DNA of 64,000 nt, taken from positions 4,588,001-4,652,000 of the forward strand of contig JAULSU010000001.1 of NCBI GenBank assembly GCA_030512335.1, in the 5' to 3' direction. The notes under the pieces were generated by a model. It was not told where the DNA came from. It ran no database searches and worked only from the letters and a program-made list of their open reading frames with translations. Position 1 is the first letter of the stretch; each line of letters starts with the position of its first letter. Position numbers and translations under genes: made by a program. This document shows, piece by piece, positions 45,092 through 56,866 of the stretch. The stretch is from Immersiella caudata. Taxonomy: Eukaryota; Ascomycota; Sordariomycetes; Sordariales; Lasiosphaeriaceae.

Positions 45092-45576
45092 GGTGATGGA
45101 GATGGTGAGAGGGGCATGGCGGTGGGTTTGAGATAGAGTCAATTTGGGAGTGCCGTTCCCCGTGAGCGGGGCGGAGCGCGGCAGAATCGGCGGTGAGAGC
45201 GATGTAATGGGAAATTTGGCGGTATTGAGGGTGATGGTGGTGTTTTCCTCGATAGTGGTCAATGCTGATGATGTTGAAGAGGCCACTTGCGCGGTTCGTG
45301 ACCCGCGACCAGCCCGCTCTCCGTCAACGACTTGTGAGGAACGGTGCTGAGAGTACCTAGCAAGTTTTTCCAAGCGCTAAGCAAACTGGAAAAAGAAAAG
45401 CTGACGATGCGGCGCCACAAAGCAATCTCGGCAGGTTCCGTGATCTGATGACAAGAGGAGATTTGCCGATGCAAGGGAGATCGTCCCCGATTGCCGAGAC
45501 ACCTTATATCACTTGGCGACCACGACATCCCAAATTGTGAATCGTTATCAAAAACATTCCAATATCCTGGTATAGA

Positions 45577-48123
45577 CTAACAACTTAACTCCTCGCCGCA
45601 TGTCCACGCAGGCTGTACCTCATCCCCCACTCTTATTATTGGAAATTGAGCGTGCTTGGTTCCCATCGCGTCTTCATTGGGGTTGTAACACATATGCGTT
45701 CCGAAGAACACCTTCCCCTCAAACCGCCTAGTCTTGGAAAGTGTGACAAATGGCTCCTCGTTCTTCTCCGCCGTTTCTTGATTGATGCAGACCATATGAC
45801 AACGCCGACATGCTCCCAACATTCTGAAGTCATGACTACCGATGCGCAGACTCGTCCATGTGTCCTCCACATACGGCGTCTGCTTCTGCGACAGGCGAGG
45901 AGAGAGAACTACATTCGCCCGGAAAACCGCCGCTGAGACCTCTCTTCCGCCATTGCGTTTGATCTCTCGATTGAGAGCATCCACACTGGCCATGCTGATG
46001 GCAAGGATGGGACTTTCGTTGGAGAGGAGAATCCGTCTTTCGATTGCCTTTTCTGAGTCGGAATCCGGAGGGGATGGAGGGGCTGGAAATGCCCCCGGGA
46101 TGGAGACCGTTGGTGCAGATGCTGCGATTTGGTGCTTCTGGAGATGGGCCTTGGCGTGTCGCATGCCCTTGCCTTGCCCCCCTGCAGGAAATCGTGCCAG
46201 TGCACATGATACGCCGAGTATTGTTGAAAAGAAACCATTGACTTCTGGCGAGGCGTATGCTTTCGCTATAATTTCTTCTCCGCATACCCGCGATGAGCGC
46301 GAGCGTGTAGTGTCAGAGGAACGGAAAACCGCTGGATTTTGCGAGAGCGGCACGCTGAGTTCCCGGGGCACATCCGCAGGCGTGTATCCCGTGTATCGCA
46401 CTCGGAGTTGGCCGTGCTCAAAGTCTAAAAATGGCCGTATGAGGGACATTCGAGGATACCGCTTTTGATTGAGCACTTGGCCTGACCCTTGATGAACCAG
46501 GCACCATTCTCTATCCCATGCCAGACCCTCTGGCCGTACTTCCCAGTCCACCCCACCAGGAACTTCAAAGCCGCCGCAGCTCTTGATAGGGTAGACGCAG
46601 ATGCTGTGGACACGAAGGCTTGCCAACTGTAGTTTTGGGGTTGCCTCGAGGGGCGTTGGAGGCAGCTTGTCGTCCACATAAAATTCGCGAATGAATTCTG
46701 TGAAGCTGTCGACGTCCGAGACGGTGCTCATAGCCCCAACACTCGCCCGGATCACACCCGTGGGCTTCCCGGCGATTATGTCGTTTTCCGTACCGCACCT
46801 AAAACCAGAGGAGAAGTTCCTCTTCATCTCCCATGGCTCGAGACGGAGTGCCGCTGAGATTCCCCCTGGGTTGCAGACACCCCCTGTCCTGATATGAAAT
46901 CCCTTTAAATTTGCCAGCTTTTCGACCTCACTCAAGCTGATCCACGCTCCGGGGCCGTTACGAATATTGAATGCCACCACTGGCCCTGCGCCGCCCGAAC
47001 ACCTCTCGGGACTTGGAGAGTATATCGTGCAGACCGGCTCGCCGTTGCCATGCCGTAGAGACTGAAGCCCATAATACAGTCGTTGAGATAGAAAAGCAGT
47101 GTGGGCTGCAATGTCCGCCATCGAGCCAAATAGTTGCTGATGGGCATCCATGGCGGCATCCAGGGCAATGATGCTGTGAATCGCTAGGGTCCCATCTTCA
47201 AGACGCTCGTGGAGAAACTGGCTTTTCGGGGCGTGCCACTGCTCTTTCACACACACCACCATGTCGACAGTTCCGCCTCCGAAGTACTTTCTGGAGCTGA
47301 AAGCGTCTTCCGCCTCGCGCCGAACAAGGAGGGCGCCCAGGTCCGGAAAGCCAAAAATTTTGTAGAAGCTGAGAACAACAAAGTCTGGCGCAGTCTCGAC
47401 ACGGCTGAGATCCAGTGGGGATGAGCTCACAAATGCTGCGGCATCCAGGAGTGTGTATGTCCGCCTGGTCCTGGATGAACCAGCGTGGCGCACTTGGTCG
47501 GCCCACCTCAGAGGGTATCGTTGGCCATCCATATTGGACTGCGCAGGGTAGGCGAAAAGCAGGGGTCGGTCATCACTGTCGTCGGAAAAGGGATCCCTCC
47601 CCTTTAGCCACCCTTCAACTTGTGGGTCATCGAGGCAGATGCTATTTCGAGCCTCTTCTCGAACGCCAATAAGGCTGGTGTGGCTGGACTGGTGATAGAC
47701 GTAATCGAAACCGGCAGGGAGCGACCTCAAGGCCTCAGTGACCAGTTTGATACCTGACGTCGCATTTGCGACGAACACGACGTCGAATTCATCCGGGTCG
47801 GCGTTGAAGAACTGAAGTACTCGAAGGCGGGTATCCTCAACGCGCGAAGTCGAGAGTTGTGATGACGCCGATGCTGAGTGGGGGTTGCCGAAGAGGTTCG
47901 ACATCATATCTCGAGTGAACCTCTCCATCAGCGATTTGCAGTATAGGGTTGTGCCGGCATGGTCGAGGTAGACAGCTCCTGGAGGCAATCAGCATGAATG
48001 AAGTGCAGCAAGCGAATGGACGAGACACTGCTCACCCCGCAGCATGGGATACTCATCGTCCCGGAACCGCTCGACCGCGCCATTGTAGCCGGCGCTGTGG
48101 CCCTCGCGCCTCGTTGATGTCAT
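45577..48123 (-). CDS. hxB: Molybdenum cofactor sulfurase (HxB/MOCOS)
   Basis: Exons 48123-48036 and 47978-45577; 57-nt intron; 829 aa. It converts the Moco of xanthine dehydrogenase and aldehyde oxidase to the active sulfido form. The short exon 1 supplies YNGAVERFRDDEYPMLRG, joined in phase 1 to AVYLDHAGTTLY, the usual N-terminus. The NifS-like aminotransferase part has SNLFGNPHSAS, TSGIKLVTEALR and the PLP lysine in VVLSFYKIFGFPDLGALLVR (about K236), plus FHIRTGGVCNPGG with the persulfide cysteine context. The C-terminal MOSC domains begin near SICVYPIKSCGG; later blocks include GACRRCHMVCINQ and FGTHMCYN, ending GEELSC. The length matches fungal HxB. Without exon 1 the protein would lack its conserved start. 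Confidence 0.96.
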
Positions 48124-49542
48124 TCCCACAATCGCTTACCCAACTCTCACCGACGATTGAAGCTCAACAAAACCCGGCCTGGATGTTTGCCCCTTGAGAG
48201 CAGTCCAGGTGTAACATGGTGGTTGTGGAGAAGGAAGGACAAAGGGCAGATAGAGGTGCGCCGTTTTTCCAGACAACAAATGTGGCGGTTCTCCCGCACT
48301 CAAGGATCACAAATCGCGTCGGCGAATGCCCCCTTCCACATCTGAACTAAAGAAGTCGGAGATCGCCCCGTTCCACTCGACGAGGTCAAGAGAAGTGGTG
48401 ACCGTTGACCGGGACCAATCATATTGGCTTGGCAGGAGCTGAAATGCCGCGCTACAAGGCGGTGATTACCGGATACCGGGGCATGCGGGGTGGCCCAACT
48501 ACCCCGGCGTTGGGAGCCGAATCGCAAACCTCGACGGGCAGATCTCTTCCTGCGATGGCTTTGAGGTTCAGAGTAGAACAACTCGATCAAATACACATTT
48601 GTGGGAGTGCAGTTCCCACTACACATTTCCACCCAGGCCTCAAACCCTCCTCCTCACCCCAAGGCCGGCATGGAAACTTGGCTCAGAGCCTGCACGCCGG
48701 CTGCCTGGGCTTTTGCTGTGCACACGTGCCCTAGGTATCAGCCCGATTGAGGGTCTAACTAGAGCAAAGCGCAATTTTGGCGATCTGACAGTGCCCATCC
48801 AGCTGAGGCGGCTTGGGCCTCTCTGAACTGAGGGGTGTTTGGTCTTGCTTGCGTGTTGCGTCAGTTCCAGGTTTTCCCTGGTTCTGCTTCGACAAAGGCG
48901 CATGAGTCTTCAAGCACCGAGAGAGGAAGGTTACGTGTATCACCTGCGCTAGCACGGTTGCTGGCGTCTGACGTTTCCTCCCGAGTGTGTCGTCTATTCT
49001 TGCACAGGCGGCTTGTTATCGCCTGAACTTTCCTCTGACATGCTTTGCACCTCCAGCTCAAAACATCAGGTGTTGCACTGCGCCGCGTTTCCTGACGTAC
49101 CTTTATTGCAGATGTCATCAGCCAAATACCGTTGTCGTAGACCGTTTGGCCGAGCCAAGACTCGCAACGTTGTGTAGCGCATCGACACCCCACGACAAAC
49201 TAAAGACCGAGAAGCAAATGAGGGGTTGACGGAACGAGCTGCTTCAGGGTGCCCCAGCTTGCGGCGTCCATCTCGTTACGGTCTGGACTGGCCCGCGCGC
49301 GCGGCCAGTTACCACCCCTGTCCGATTTGCCAAGGCAGGTTGCACATTGCGCGCACTTGACAGGCCCTAGATAAGAGCACCATCACCGAGTACGATGATC
49401 TCATAACAACAAACACTCAAATCAATCCGAGCTCATCTTCCTCGAAGGGGCCGACGCTCTTCGCCCTCCATTCGGGCACAGATATATCTGACCGTTGGAA
49501 CGCTCACGCACCTTCGCTACAACATGTAGCCAGACTTTCACG
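48124..49542. other. Intergenic, divergent promoters
   Basis: This 1.4-kb divergent region lies between the Moco sulfurase and the cation exchanger. Only short conflicting frames are present. I see nothing that can be called with support. Confidence 0.5.
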
Positions 49543-52500
49543 ATGGCGCCCCTTTTGACCAGCAACCGGCGCCGCTCACAGCCGTTCATCGCCTCGATCT
49601 TGCTCATCAGTACGCTCGCCGCTTATTCCCTGATCATTCGGCCGGCTATTTTCGACCCCCAACCTCATGATGCTGCAAGACTCACTTCGCGATCGGCCAA
49701 GGGGCCACCTCCCGACTGTCGCGCTGTCCACCAAGCCGCCGACCAATGCGCCTTCGTTCTCGCGAACTGTGAAGACGACGACAAAGCCGGCCTCTTGCAC
49801 TACCTAAGTTTCTATTATTGCACATTGGGAAATGCGAAACCAGTAGCCTTCACCATACTTGTCACATGGATGGGGCTGCTTTTCACCACCATTGGAATCG
49901 CCGCCGCCGAATATTTCAGCATCAATCTGAGCACCTTATCGCGCCTGCTCAACCTGAGCGAGAACTTAGCTGGAGTGACGCTTTGCGCTATTGGAAATGG
50001 ATCTCCCGACGTCTTCAGCACATTTGCCGCCATGAGCTCCAATAGTGGAAGCATGGCGATCGGGGAGCTCATTGGCGCTGCGGGCTTCATCACCGCCGTG
50101 GTTGCAGGCTCCATGGGGCTGGTCCGCGAGTTCAAAGTCAGCAAAAAAGCATTCGTACGAGATATTCTTTTCTTCATCGTGGCCATCAGCTTTACAATGG
50201 CATTCTTAAACGACGGCGAGCTCCACCTCTGGGAGTGTTTTACTATGATCGGCTTCTACCTCACATATGTGGCTGTCGTTGTGGGATGGCACTGGTACGT
50301 CGTCCGCAGGCGGAAACAGCGGCAGAAGCAAATTGCGTCTCGTTCGCACTTGCTTGGGGCTTCCGGTGCAGGCAGCGAAGACCTGGAACCATATCGCGAT
50401 TTCCCGGAAGACGGCGACGGAACGATGGGTGGGCGTTCAGCCAGTGCCCCTGAGCCTGCAGACATGAGCGCATTGGAACGTGGTCCGAGAATTGAGATCG
50501 ACGGCGAGGGCGTAACGAACGGCGCTGATGACGATGACGAGGGACGAGAGAGACACGTTGTTGCCGAGATGACGAGCAACATGAGCATAAATCGACCTCG
50601 CTGGAGACGAAGCAACACCACAATTGCCCCAATCAGGCCGAGTTTGGTCGGTGCACTCGAGTTTCGGTCCGTCCTTGCTTCCTTGCAGAGGGCTAGCAAC
50701 ATGCCGCTAGGACGTCTCCCGGAGAGAATGTACTCAGACCATGCGCGGCAACTGTCTGGGGCCTTGGAACGGTCAGCAACTGGGTATCAGGATGTGCCAG
50801 GCCGTTCACGCGCATTTACTTCCTTGGAGGAGTCACCTGCTGCCAAGAGGGATAGAGCGCTCTCTCACGGGAACATTCCCTTGAACCTGGGGGGTCACCT
50901 TCCAGAGATTATTTCTGAGGAACCCTCTCCCGGCTTGGGGAGGGCAACGAGCGCCACGATTGATGGAAGGCTTGCACCACCCAGCCCTGTCATTACAAGT
51001 GGTGACCACGCGGCACATCAACCTCAGACCCTGAGTCCGTCCAAAAGATCCGATCGACCGCCACAGCTTCAAATCCCGTCACCTTCTAGGGGATCCAGTA
51101 TCCGATCGTCTCCGTCGCTTTCGCCGTTCCCTGGCCTCACCGAGTCTCCTGGCGCATTGACGCCGCTGCCGCCGAACGAAGATGCCACGGTTTTCACGTT
51201 CCAAGCCCCGCCCGAGAGACGCCTTTCCGCTGCTCGCCCCCTTGAGGATGATGAGGGACAGCCGAAACCTGTCAAGTGGTGGCCTTACGGAGTGCTACCA
51301 CCACCACATATTCTCCTAAACACCCTGTTTCCGACCCTTCAGGGATGGAAAGACAAGCCCTGGTGGGGCAAGATCGTGAGTGTGATCTTGCTACCGACCC
51401 TTTTCGTTCTGGTTACTACCTTGCCGGTCGCACACTCCGAGTCTAAAGAACTTCCTGGTGATGATCTTCCTGATATACCAGAAGTTATGCAGCCTGTCAG
51501 CCCGGGCTTGCCGGCCTCTGATCAGAGACATGGTGACGAGCAACGGGAGGCAGCGGTATGGCAAGAGTTCCAGCGGCGTACCAGGTCTATTTCCTCAAGG
51601 TCTCCACGCGCCCTCTCTCCGCACTATGGTTCCTTGGACGGTCGCGAATCGGAAGATGGAGTGACACCAGCAGGACACCACAGTCATCGTCCGTCGATAA
51701 GCGTATCGGTTCCGCAGCCGACACACTCCGACGCTGCCCAAGAGCCTGACGACGACACCACCGTATCCGGCGAGGAGGAGGTGGGTTGGAAGAGGTGGCT
51801 GATCGCCGTCCAAATCTTCACCGGGCCCTTTTTCGTCGTTTTCATCACCTGGGCCAACGTCTATAGCGACGAGGAGAATTCTGGGCGAACTTTGCTAAAG
51901 CTTGTGGCGTGCTCGCTGGTCTTTTCCTTGTGCCTGCTCACTGCTCTTCTCGCCCTGACAGCGCCAGACAAAAAGCCAAAATATCACCATCTCCTGTGTT
52001 TTCTCGGATTTATGGTAAGTATAGCATGGATATCTACGATTGCTGGAGAAGTGGTTGGAGTTCTCAAGGCGTTTGGAGTGATACTCGGCATCTCGGAGGC
52101 TATTCTCGGCCTCACCGTATTTGCTGTCGGCAACTCTTTGGGCGATTTGGTGGCTGATATCACCATTGCGCGTCTCGACCACCCCGTCATGGCCCTGTAA
52201 GTCACAACTGACTGTCCTCTGATCTTGGTGGGTTCCGCTAATAAATGGCACAGGGCGGCTTGTTTTGGTGGCCCGATGCTCAACATCTTACTCGGCATAG
52301 GCTTTGGAGGTGTGTATATGGCATACACCTCGGCCAACAAAGCACACCGAAAACACCCCGATCGGCCACTTCACTACAAGCCGTACCCAATCGAGGTCGG
52401 GAAGACGCTGAGGATCTCTGCAGCCGGTGTGCTGCTTACATTGTTTGCGATCTTGATCGCGGTTCCCTATAACAAGTGGGTCATGAGTCGAAAGATCGGG

Positions 52501-52584
52501 TTTGGGTTGATCGGGGTCTGGACCTTCACCACGCTGGTGAACGTCGTCGTGGAGATAACGGGCAATTGGAGCGACGTGGCATGA
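49543..52584 (+). CDS. CaCA-family cation/calcium exchanger (NCKX6-like)
   Basis: Exons 49543-52196 and 52254-52584; 57-nt intron; 994 aa. This is a member of the Ca2+:cation antiporter superfamily, resembling fungal endomembrane exchangers of the yeast YDL206W type. An N-terminal signal or first helix is followed by a luminal Cys pair (CRAVHQAADQCAFVLANC). Then comes the first alpha-repeat (GNGSPDVFSTFAAM), a roughly 450-residue cytoplasmic Ser/Pro loop, and the second alpha-repeat split by the intron: VGNSLGDLVADITIARLDHP before it, AACFGGPMLNILLGIGFGG after it. Eleven or more hydrophobic helices are seen. I chose the ATG at 49543 (MAPLLTSNRRR); the frame is open further upstream but without an ATG. 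It probably moves Ca2+ out of the cytosol into an organelle. Confidence 0.92.
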
Positions 52585-53196
52585 TGGGAGGGACGAAAAC
52601 CTCGGCTCCCCTAGCCTTGCGCATTCTTGCTCCGCGGTTAGCGAAAAGCACCGTGGGCCACGACCCCAACCAAGCGTGCTGAAAAACATGCCCCGGCCTG
52701 GTCCAGATCTGGCGGCCTCCTGACCCGCCGGAGGCCGGGAAATCGCCCACTCCATGCGGGACGACGCATAACGAGGACCCTTCAGCTAGGTCGGGTGCAT
52801 TTCTCGGGATCCATAGGTCACCGCGGGGCCCCGGCTAGGCTGATCTGAGACATGGCGCCACACGCTGCGTCGGCGTCAACCGCAGCAGAGGGCGAGATTT
52901 TTCACATCATCGCGCCGACAGCGTGGCTCGCAGTCACTGTACCCCACAGGAGGAAATGGCGCCGCCGTGGGGCAGGCTGTTGTCAGCCTGTCCAGGATAA
53001 TCGTGGGAGAGATAGATGCTGGTGGTCTCTGGCTCCGCGATAGCGCCATGCAGCGAAACTACGCAGTAGATATAAAAGCTGCTCGTCGCTATCTGAACAT
53101 CGACGTAGCGTTTCATAGATACCCATTTCGTTCCCAGGCCACACGACGCTTTCTGAACTTCTTGTCAGTGCAGATTAATTATCACTGCCCACCACC
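52585..53196. other. Intergenic between exchanger and repeat-protein genes
   Basis: This 0.6-kb tandem spacer holds the exchanger 3' region and the promoter of the following gene. Near 53070 there is a TATAAAAG box about 125 bp upstream of the next start, a plausible core promoter. Confidence 0.5.
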
Positions 53197-54503
53197 ATGC
53201 CTTTCAACCTCTCCGACATCAAGGCCGCCTTGGACACGCCTGTCCCTAACACGACCGAAGACAACAATCAGCCAAGCTTTAACGGGCAAAACCAAGCCCC
53301 GAAAGAAGGATGGGAGGAAGTCGGGCACGCCGCGAAGAAGGCGCTGGATAACTACCAAGGTAAAATCGATTATGTTGAGGTTGGAGCGCTCGCAAGAAAG
53401 GCCGTGAATGTGTACACGGCAAGTGGCGGGAAGCTAGACCCGGCCGAGGTTGGAAAGGGGCTTGTTGCCGGCGCGATGAGCGCGAAGGTGAGCTCGACTT
53501 CGGGCTCGAGCTCCCAGTCGGGATCGCAGTCTCAGTCTCAGGTGAGTTCCTCGACAATTTATGCGAAAAGGGGTAGAGGGTTGAGGGTGCATGCTAATGG
53601 CTGCAGTATGGTGGAAACAAGCCCCCGAGCCAGAGCGGGAGCAACAGCGGGTATGGTAGCAGCAGCAGCAGCAGCAGCAGCAGTAACAACAAAAAGGACG
53701 AGGATGAAAGGCCGGGAAGCTATGGGCACAACAGCAGCAGCCGTAAGGACGATGATGGTGACGACAAGCCCTCTAGCCATGGCAAGAACAACAGCAACAG
53801 CCGACCCAGCGGCTACGGGAATGGCCAGGATGAGGACGACAAGCCCTCAAGCTATGGCCGCAAGGATGAAGACAAGCCCTCAAGTTACGGCCAGAGCAAC
53901 TCGAGCAGGCCCAGTGGTTACGGAAACGGCCGTGACGACGATGATAAGCCCTCGAGCTATGGAAAGAACAATAACAACAACAGCTCGAGCGGATATGGTA
54001 ACCGCAGGGACGAAGACAAGCCCTCTGGCTACGGCCGTAAGAACGACGACGATGAGTCTTCCAGCTACGGTCAGAGCAACTCTAGCAGACCCGCTGGTTA
54101 CGGCACGGGCCGCGATGATGACGACGAGCCTTCGGGCTACGGGAGGAACAACAGCTCCAGCGGCTACGGCAACAACCGCAGGGGCGAGGACGACAAGCCC
54201 TCGAGCTACGACCAGAGCAGCAGCTCCAGCAGCTACGGAAGTAGCCGCAAGGACGAAGACAGACCCTCTACCTATGGAAATAGCCACAATGATGATGATG
54301 ATAAACCCTCTGGTTATGGCCAGAGCAACAACTCCAACAACTACGGAAACAACCGCAGAGACGACGAGGACCGTCCCTCTAGCTACGGTCGTAAGTACGG
54401 TGACAACAAGCCCTCGAGCTACAGCCAAACCAGCTCCGGCAGACCCGGCGGCTACGGAAACACCCGGAGGGATGATGGCAATGACAATGACAACAACTAC
54501 TAG
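53197..54503 (+). CDS. Ser/Gly/Tyr/Asp-repeat protein, DDR48-like tail
   Basis: Exons 53197-53541 and 53607-54503; 65-nt intron; 413 aa. The first about 100 residues form a folded-looking helical domain (MPFNLSDIKAALD, GWEEVGHAAKKALDNYQGKI, YVEVGALARKAVNVYTASGG, LDPAEVGKGLVAGAMSAKV), seen in fungal beta-flanking-type proteins. The rest is about twenty imperfect repeats around DDKPSSYG, SGYG and NN/SS runs, rich in charged, Asn, Ser and Tyr residues. It recalls the SYG repeats of yeast stress protein Ddr48. Removing the intron is essential: reading through gives an unrelated Thr/Ala/Met-rich frame of similar length, which is an artefact. The likely role is a stress-related disordered protein, but this is inferred from composition only. 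A TATAAAAG box precedes it. Confidence 0.85.
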
Positions 54504-54992
54504 AATAGTTGGGCGACGGAAGAACAGGTGTACTGCCGATATATTGGCTAGTTGGGGCTAGCATAACTGTATCGAGAAGAAATAGGTTCACACTGCCTTG
54601 ATCGGAAAGACGTGGCACCAAGCTTCCAGCTGTGTGATCCCGCCGACCTGCTGAACAATAGCCCCTGGGCAATCTTCAAACACACTCCCTCAGCGACCGC
54701 AACCCCAAAGCCTTGATGGGGAAACGAGAAGCAACAAGCTCAAACGCTGGCTTTTGCAACCAAAAACCACATCCGTAGCCCCAATAGAAGACTTCTAACT
54801 TGTAGGAAGAGGCGGCGGACAGACCGTTTCGGTAGTCACCCGGTAAACATCAGCAAATAAGATGAAATCAGCTGGGCCGGAGCAAAGAGGAAAGAAAAGG
54901 TTGTAGAAAGCCATTATATATTGATCGCCACGGGATAAATGGGCCATCATTGTACCAGTCCGTAAATGGAGGCTGACAAGTGTTCCCCGTAC
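54504..54992. other. Intergenic
   Basis: This 0.5-kb stretch is the 3' region between the repeat-protein gene and the decayed minus-strand gene. No supported feature. Confidence 0.5.
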
Positions 54993-56236
54993 TTAGAGGA
55001 GGTGTACAGCGCATCCAGAAATACAACCCCTGTTGAGTCTGTATTCCTGCTGGAGGACAATGTTGACTGCGAAGAAGCAATCCGATGTAGGATTGGGATT
55101 GGTGGTCAAGTACCACGCGCCGACCGTTGGCCCTGAAGGATCGGAGCCAACGCTGTTGGGAACACAAAGAGGGCCACCAGTGCTCCAAAACGCGTTGTCG
55201 AACCATATATCCAAGTGCCAACTAAAGCGATTACCTGTCCCTCTGAGATTGCGAGAGGGGTCGAGTACTGATTACCCCAGGCTTGATTCCGGTATGCCAC
55301 CCCTGTCCCCAAAGGACACTCTTGGGTGACCGGAGTAGTTGTGGTTGTGGTTGTAGTACTGGTGATAGTGGTTGTCGTTGTCGTAGTTGGGGCAAAGCTT
55401 GTGGTAGTTGTTGTAGTCAGGACAAATTTGTCTCTGTTGTCGTAGTTGAAACGAAGTTTGTCTTCTGTTGTTGTTGAAGTAGCCACAGGTGTCGATGTGG
55501 TGACGCAAGTCGAAGGACAAGGGTTGGTCTTGCACTTCCAGCAGCGGTATCGCATGTTGACGGATGGCTTCCGTCTCTTGCATTCACCGTGGTAGCCTCG
55601 TTTGATGCATGGGCCGCGCTGACGGAACGATACGCGAGTCCCCAGCGGTGAACCTCGAGGTTTCCCTTCACCATAGAAAGCGAAGTCGAAATCCAGACCG
55701 CGGCCTATGCCTTTGGGACACATGCCCTCAAGCAAACTCGATTAATGGAGTGAAGGGGCACATGCCGAGGACATCGCTGAAGGGGAGATTGCAAAGGAAG
55801 TCGCCTCCAGATCCCGTCGGTTTACACTCGATTGTAGGGGTATTTTCCATATCCGGGTTGTCATCTTCATCGTCGCTCAGCTGCCAGGCCACGGTAGTTG
55901 ACTTAGTGGTGTAGTCTGGGAAGGGTGAGAACTTGAACCAGATATATCGGCCGACGAACTCGACGCAAGTGTCGGAAACGGAAGAATCATGAGATCATTG
56001 AGAATCGGATGAGTCTTTGATAACAATAGGCGCGCAGTGTTGGGGCGAATAATCCTCCCGCAAGTTGAACTTTGCGCATCCAGGAACAGGGACTCCGGCG
56101 AGGGAGCAGTCGTGTTTGCAGGTGTTGTAGACGCACACTTTTCATGCCACTCATGTTGAGGACTGTCGTGGTCGGCCAAAACCAGCGCAAGGGGGGGGGG
56201 AGTAAAAACCGCAGAGAGAAACTGGGCGAGCCTCAT
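54993..56236 (-). pseudogene. Decayed gene for a secreted Cys-rich, Thr-linker protein
   Basis: Coding-like segments run along the minus strand in changing frames. First, a signal-peptide-like start at 56236 (MRLAQFLSAVF) crosses a run of ten C. Then a Cys-rich block (CVYNTCKHDCSLAGVPVPGC) runs in another frame. That frame stays open from about 56130 to 55728, except for one in-frame TGA at 55997-55995. A third frame opens near 55730 (LEGMCPKGIGRGLDFDF) and carries a Thr-rich linker. After a shift near 55225 a fourth segment (FDNAFWSTGGPLCVPNSVGS) runs to a stop at 54993. No GT-AG introns of plausible size reconcile the shifts, so it looks like a gene with several lesions, unless the assembly has errors. 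I recognise no family; the parts suggest a wall-associated or secreted protein. Confidence 0.5.
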
Positions 56237-56866
56237 GATGTCGCGCTGGATGGGCCAGTGGCCAGTGATTTCCCATCCTCCGCTCTCGCGCAGCAACCGG
56301 GTATGCTGAGAACTAGATCGGCAATAAGTGTCTGCAGCTCAAATATAGGGAGAATACCTTTCAGTTTTCCTTTGCCAAGGCCATCATGCCACTGATTTTC
56401 TTGGTTGTCTCATGGCCGACGCGCTACAATTAAGGAGTTGTGAAGAAGGTTGAGGCCAAGAACAAGGAGAATGTTTGCGTGGATCCTTCGGGTGGTAGGT
56501 ATTGGGAACAAATCGATATTTTAAAGTTGAGAGATTTGTGGCGAGGCAGGCGAACCCAGACGACTCAAAACCTCGATTCGGTTTTCTTTACCAACCAAAA
56601 AAAAAAAAAATTTAAAAAAATTTGAGCGTGCAATGGAGATACCCAGCCAAGGGTACCGAGACGTCTTCTTTCTGTAGTACCTGCGGTGTGCTTGCCGATC
56701 TCGCGTCCATCGGCAAGCACTGTTAATGACCCGAACTACGATCGGCGCAGGTAGGTTGACAAGAAGGCATGTACAGATCCATCGCCATGGAGCATGTACG
56801 AGTAGACAACCAGAACACCGATCCTATGAGATGATTATCCTACAAATGAAAGCGTCTCCATCGTTT
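56237..56866. other. Intergenic with A/T-rich run
   Basis: This 0.63-kb stretch contains a strongly A-rich run with AAATTT blocks at about 56589-56623. There is also an inverted repeat: GTGCTTGCCGATC near 56688 is followed by ATCGGCAAGCAC near 56708. No gene is supported. Confidence 0.5.

Noticed and set aside
49495..49542. Upstream extension of the cation exchanger frame
   Set aside because: It begins at a TTG, not an ATG; the first real ATG is 49543.
53880..54428. 182-codon Val/Ala-rich minus-strand frame
   Set aside because: It is the antisense of the DDKPSSYG repeat DNA; repetition alone keeps it open.
53542..54561. Read-through frame of the repeat-protein gene (Thr/Ala/Met-rich)
   Set aside because: A GTGAGT...CTGCAG intron puts the downstream part into the SYG-repeat frame ending at 54503, with coherent composition.
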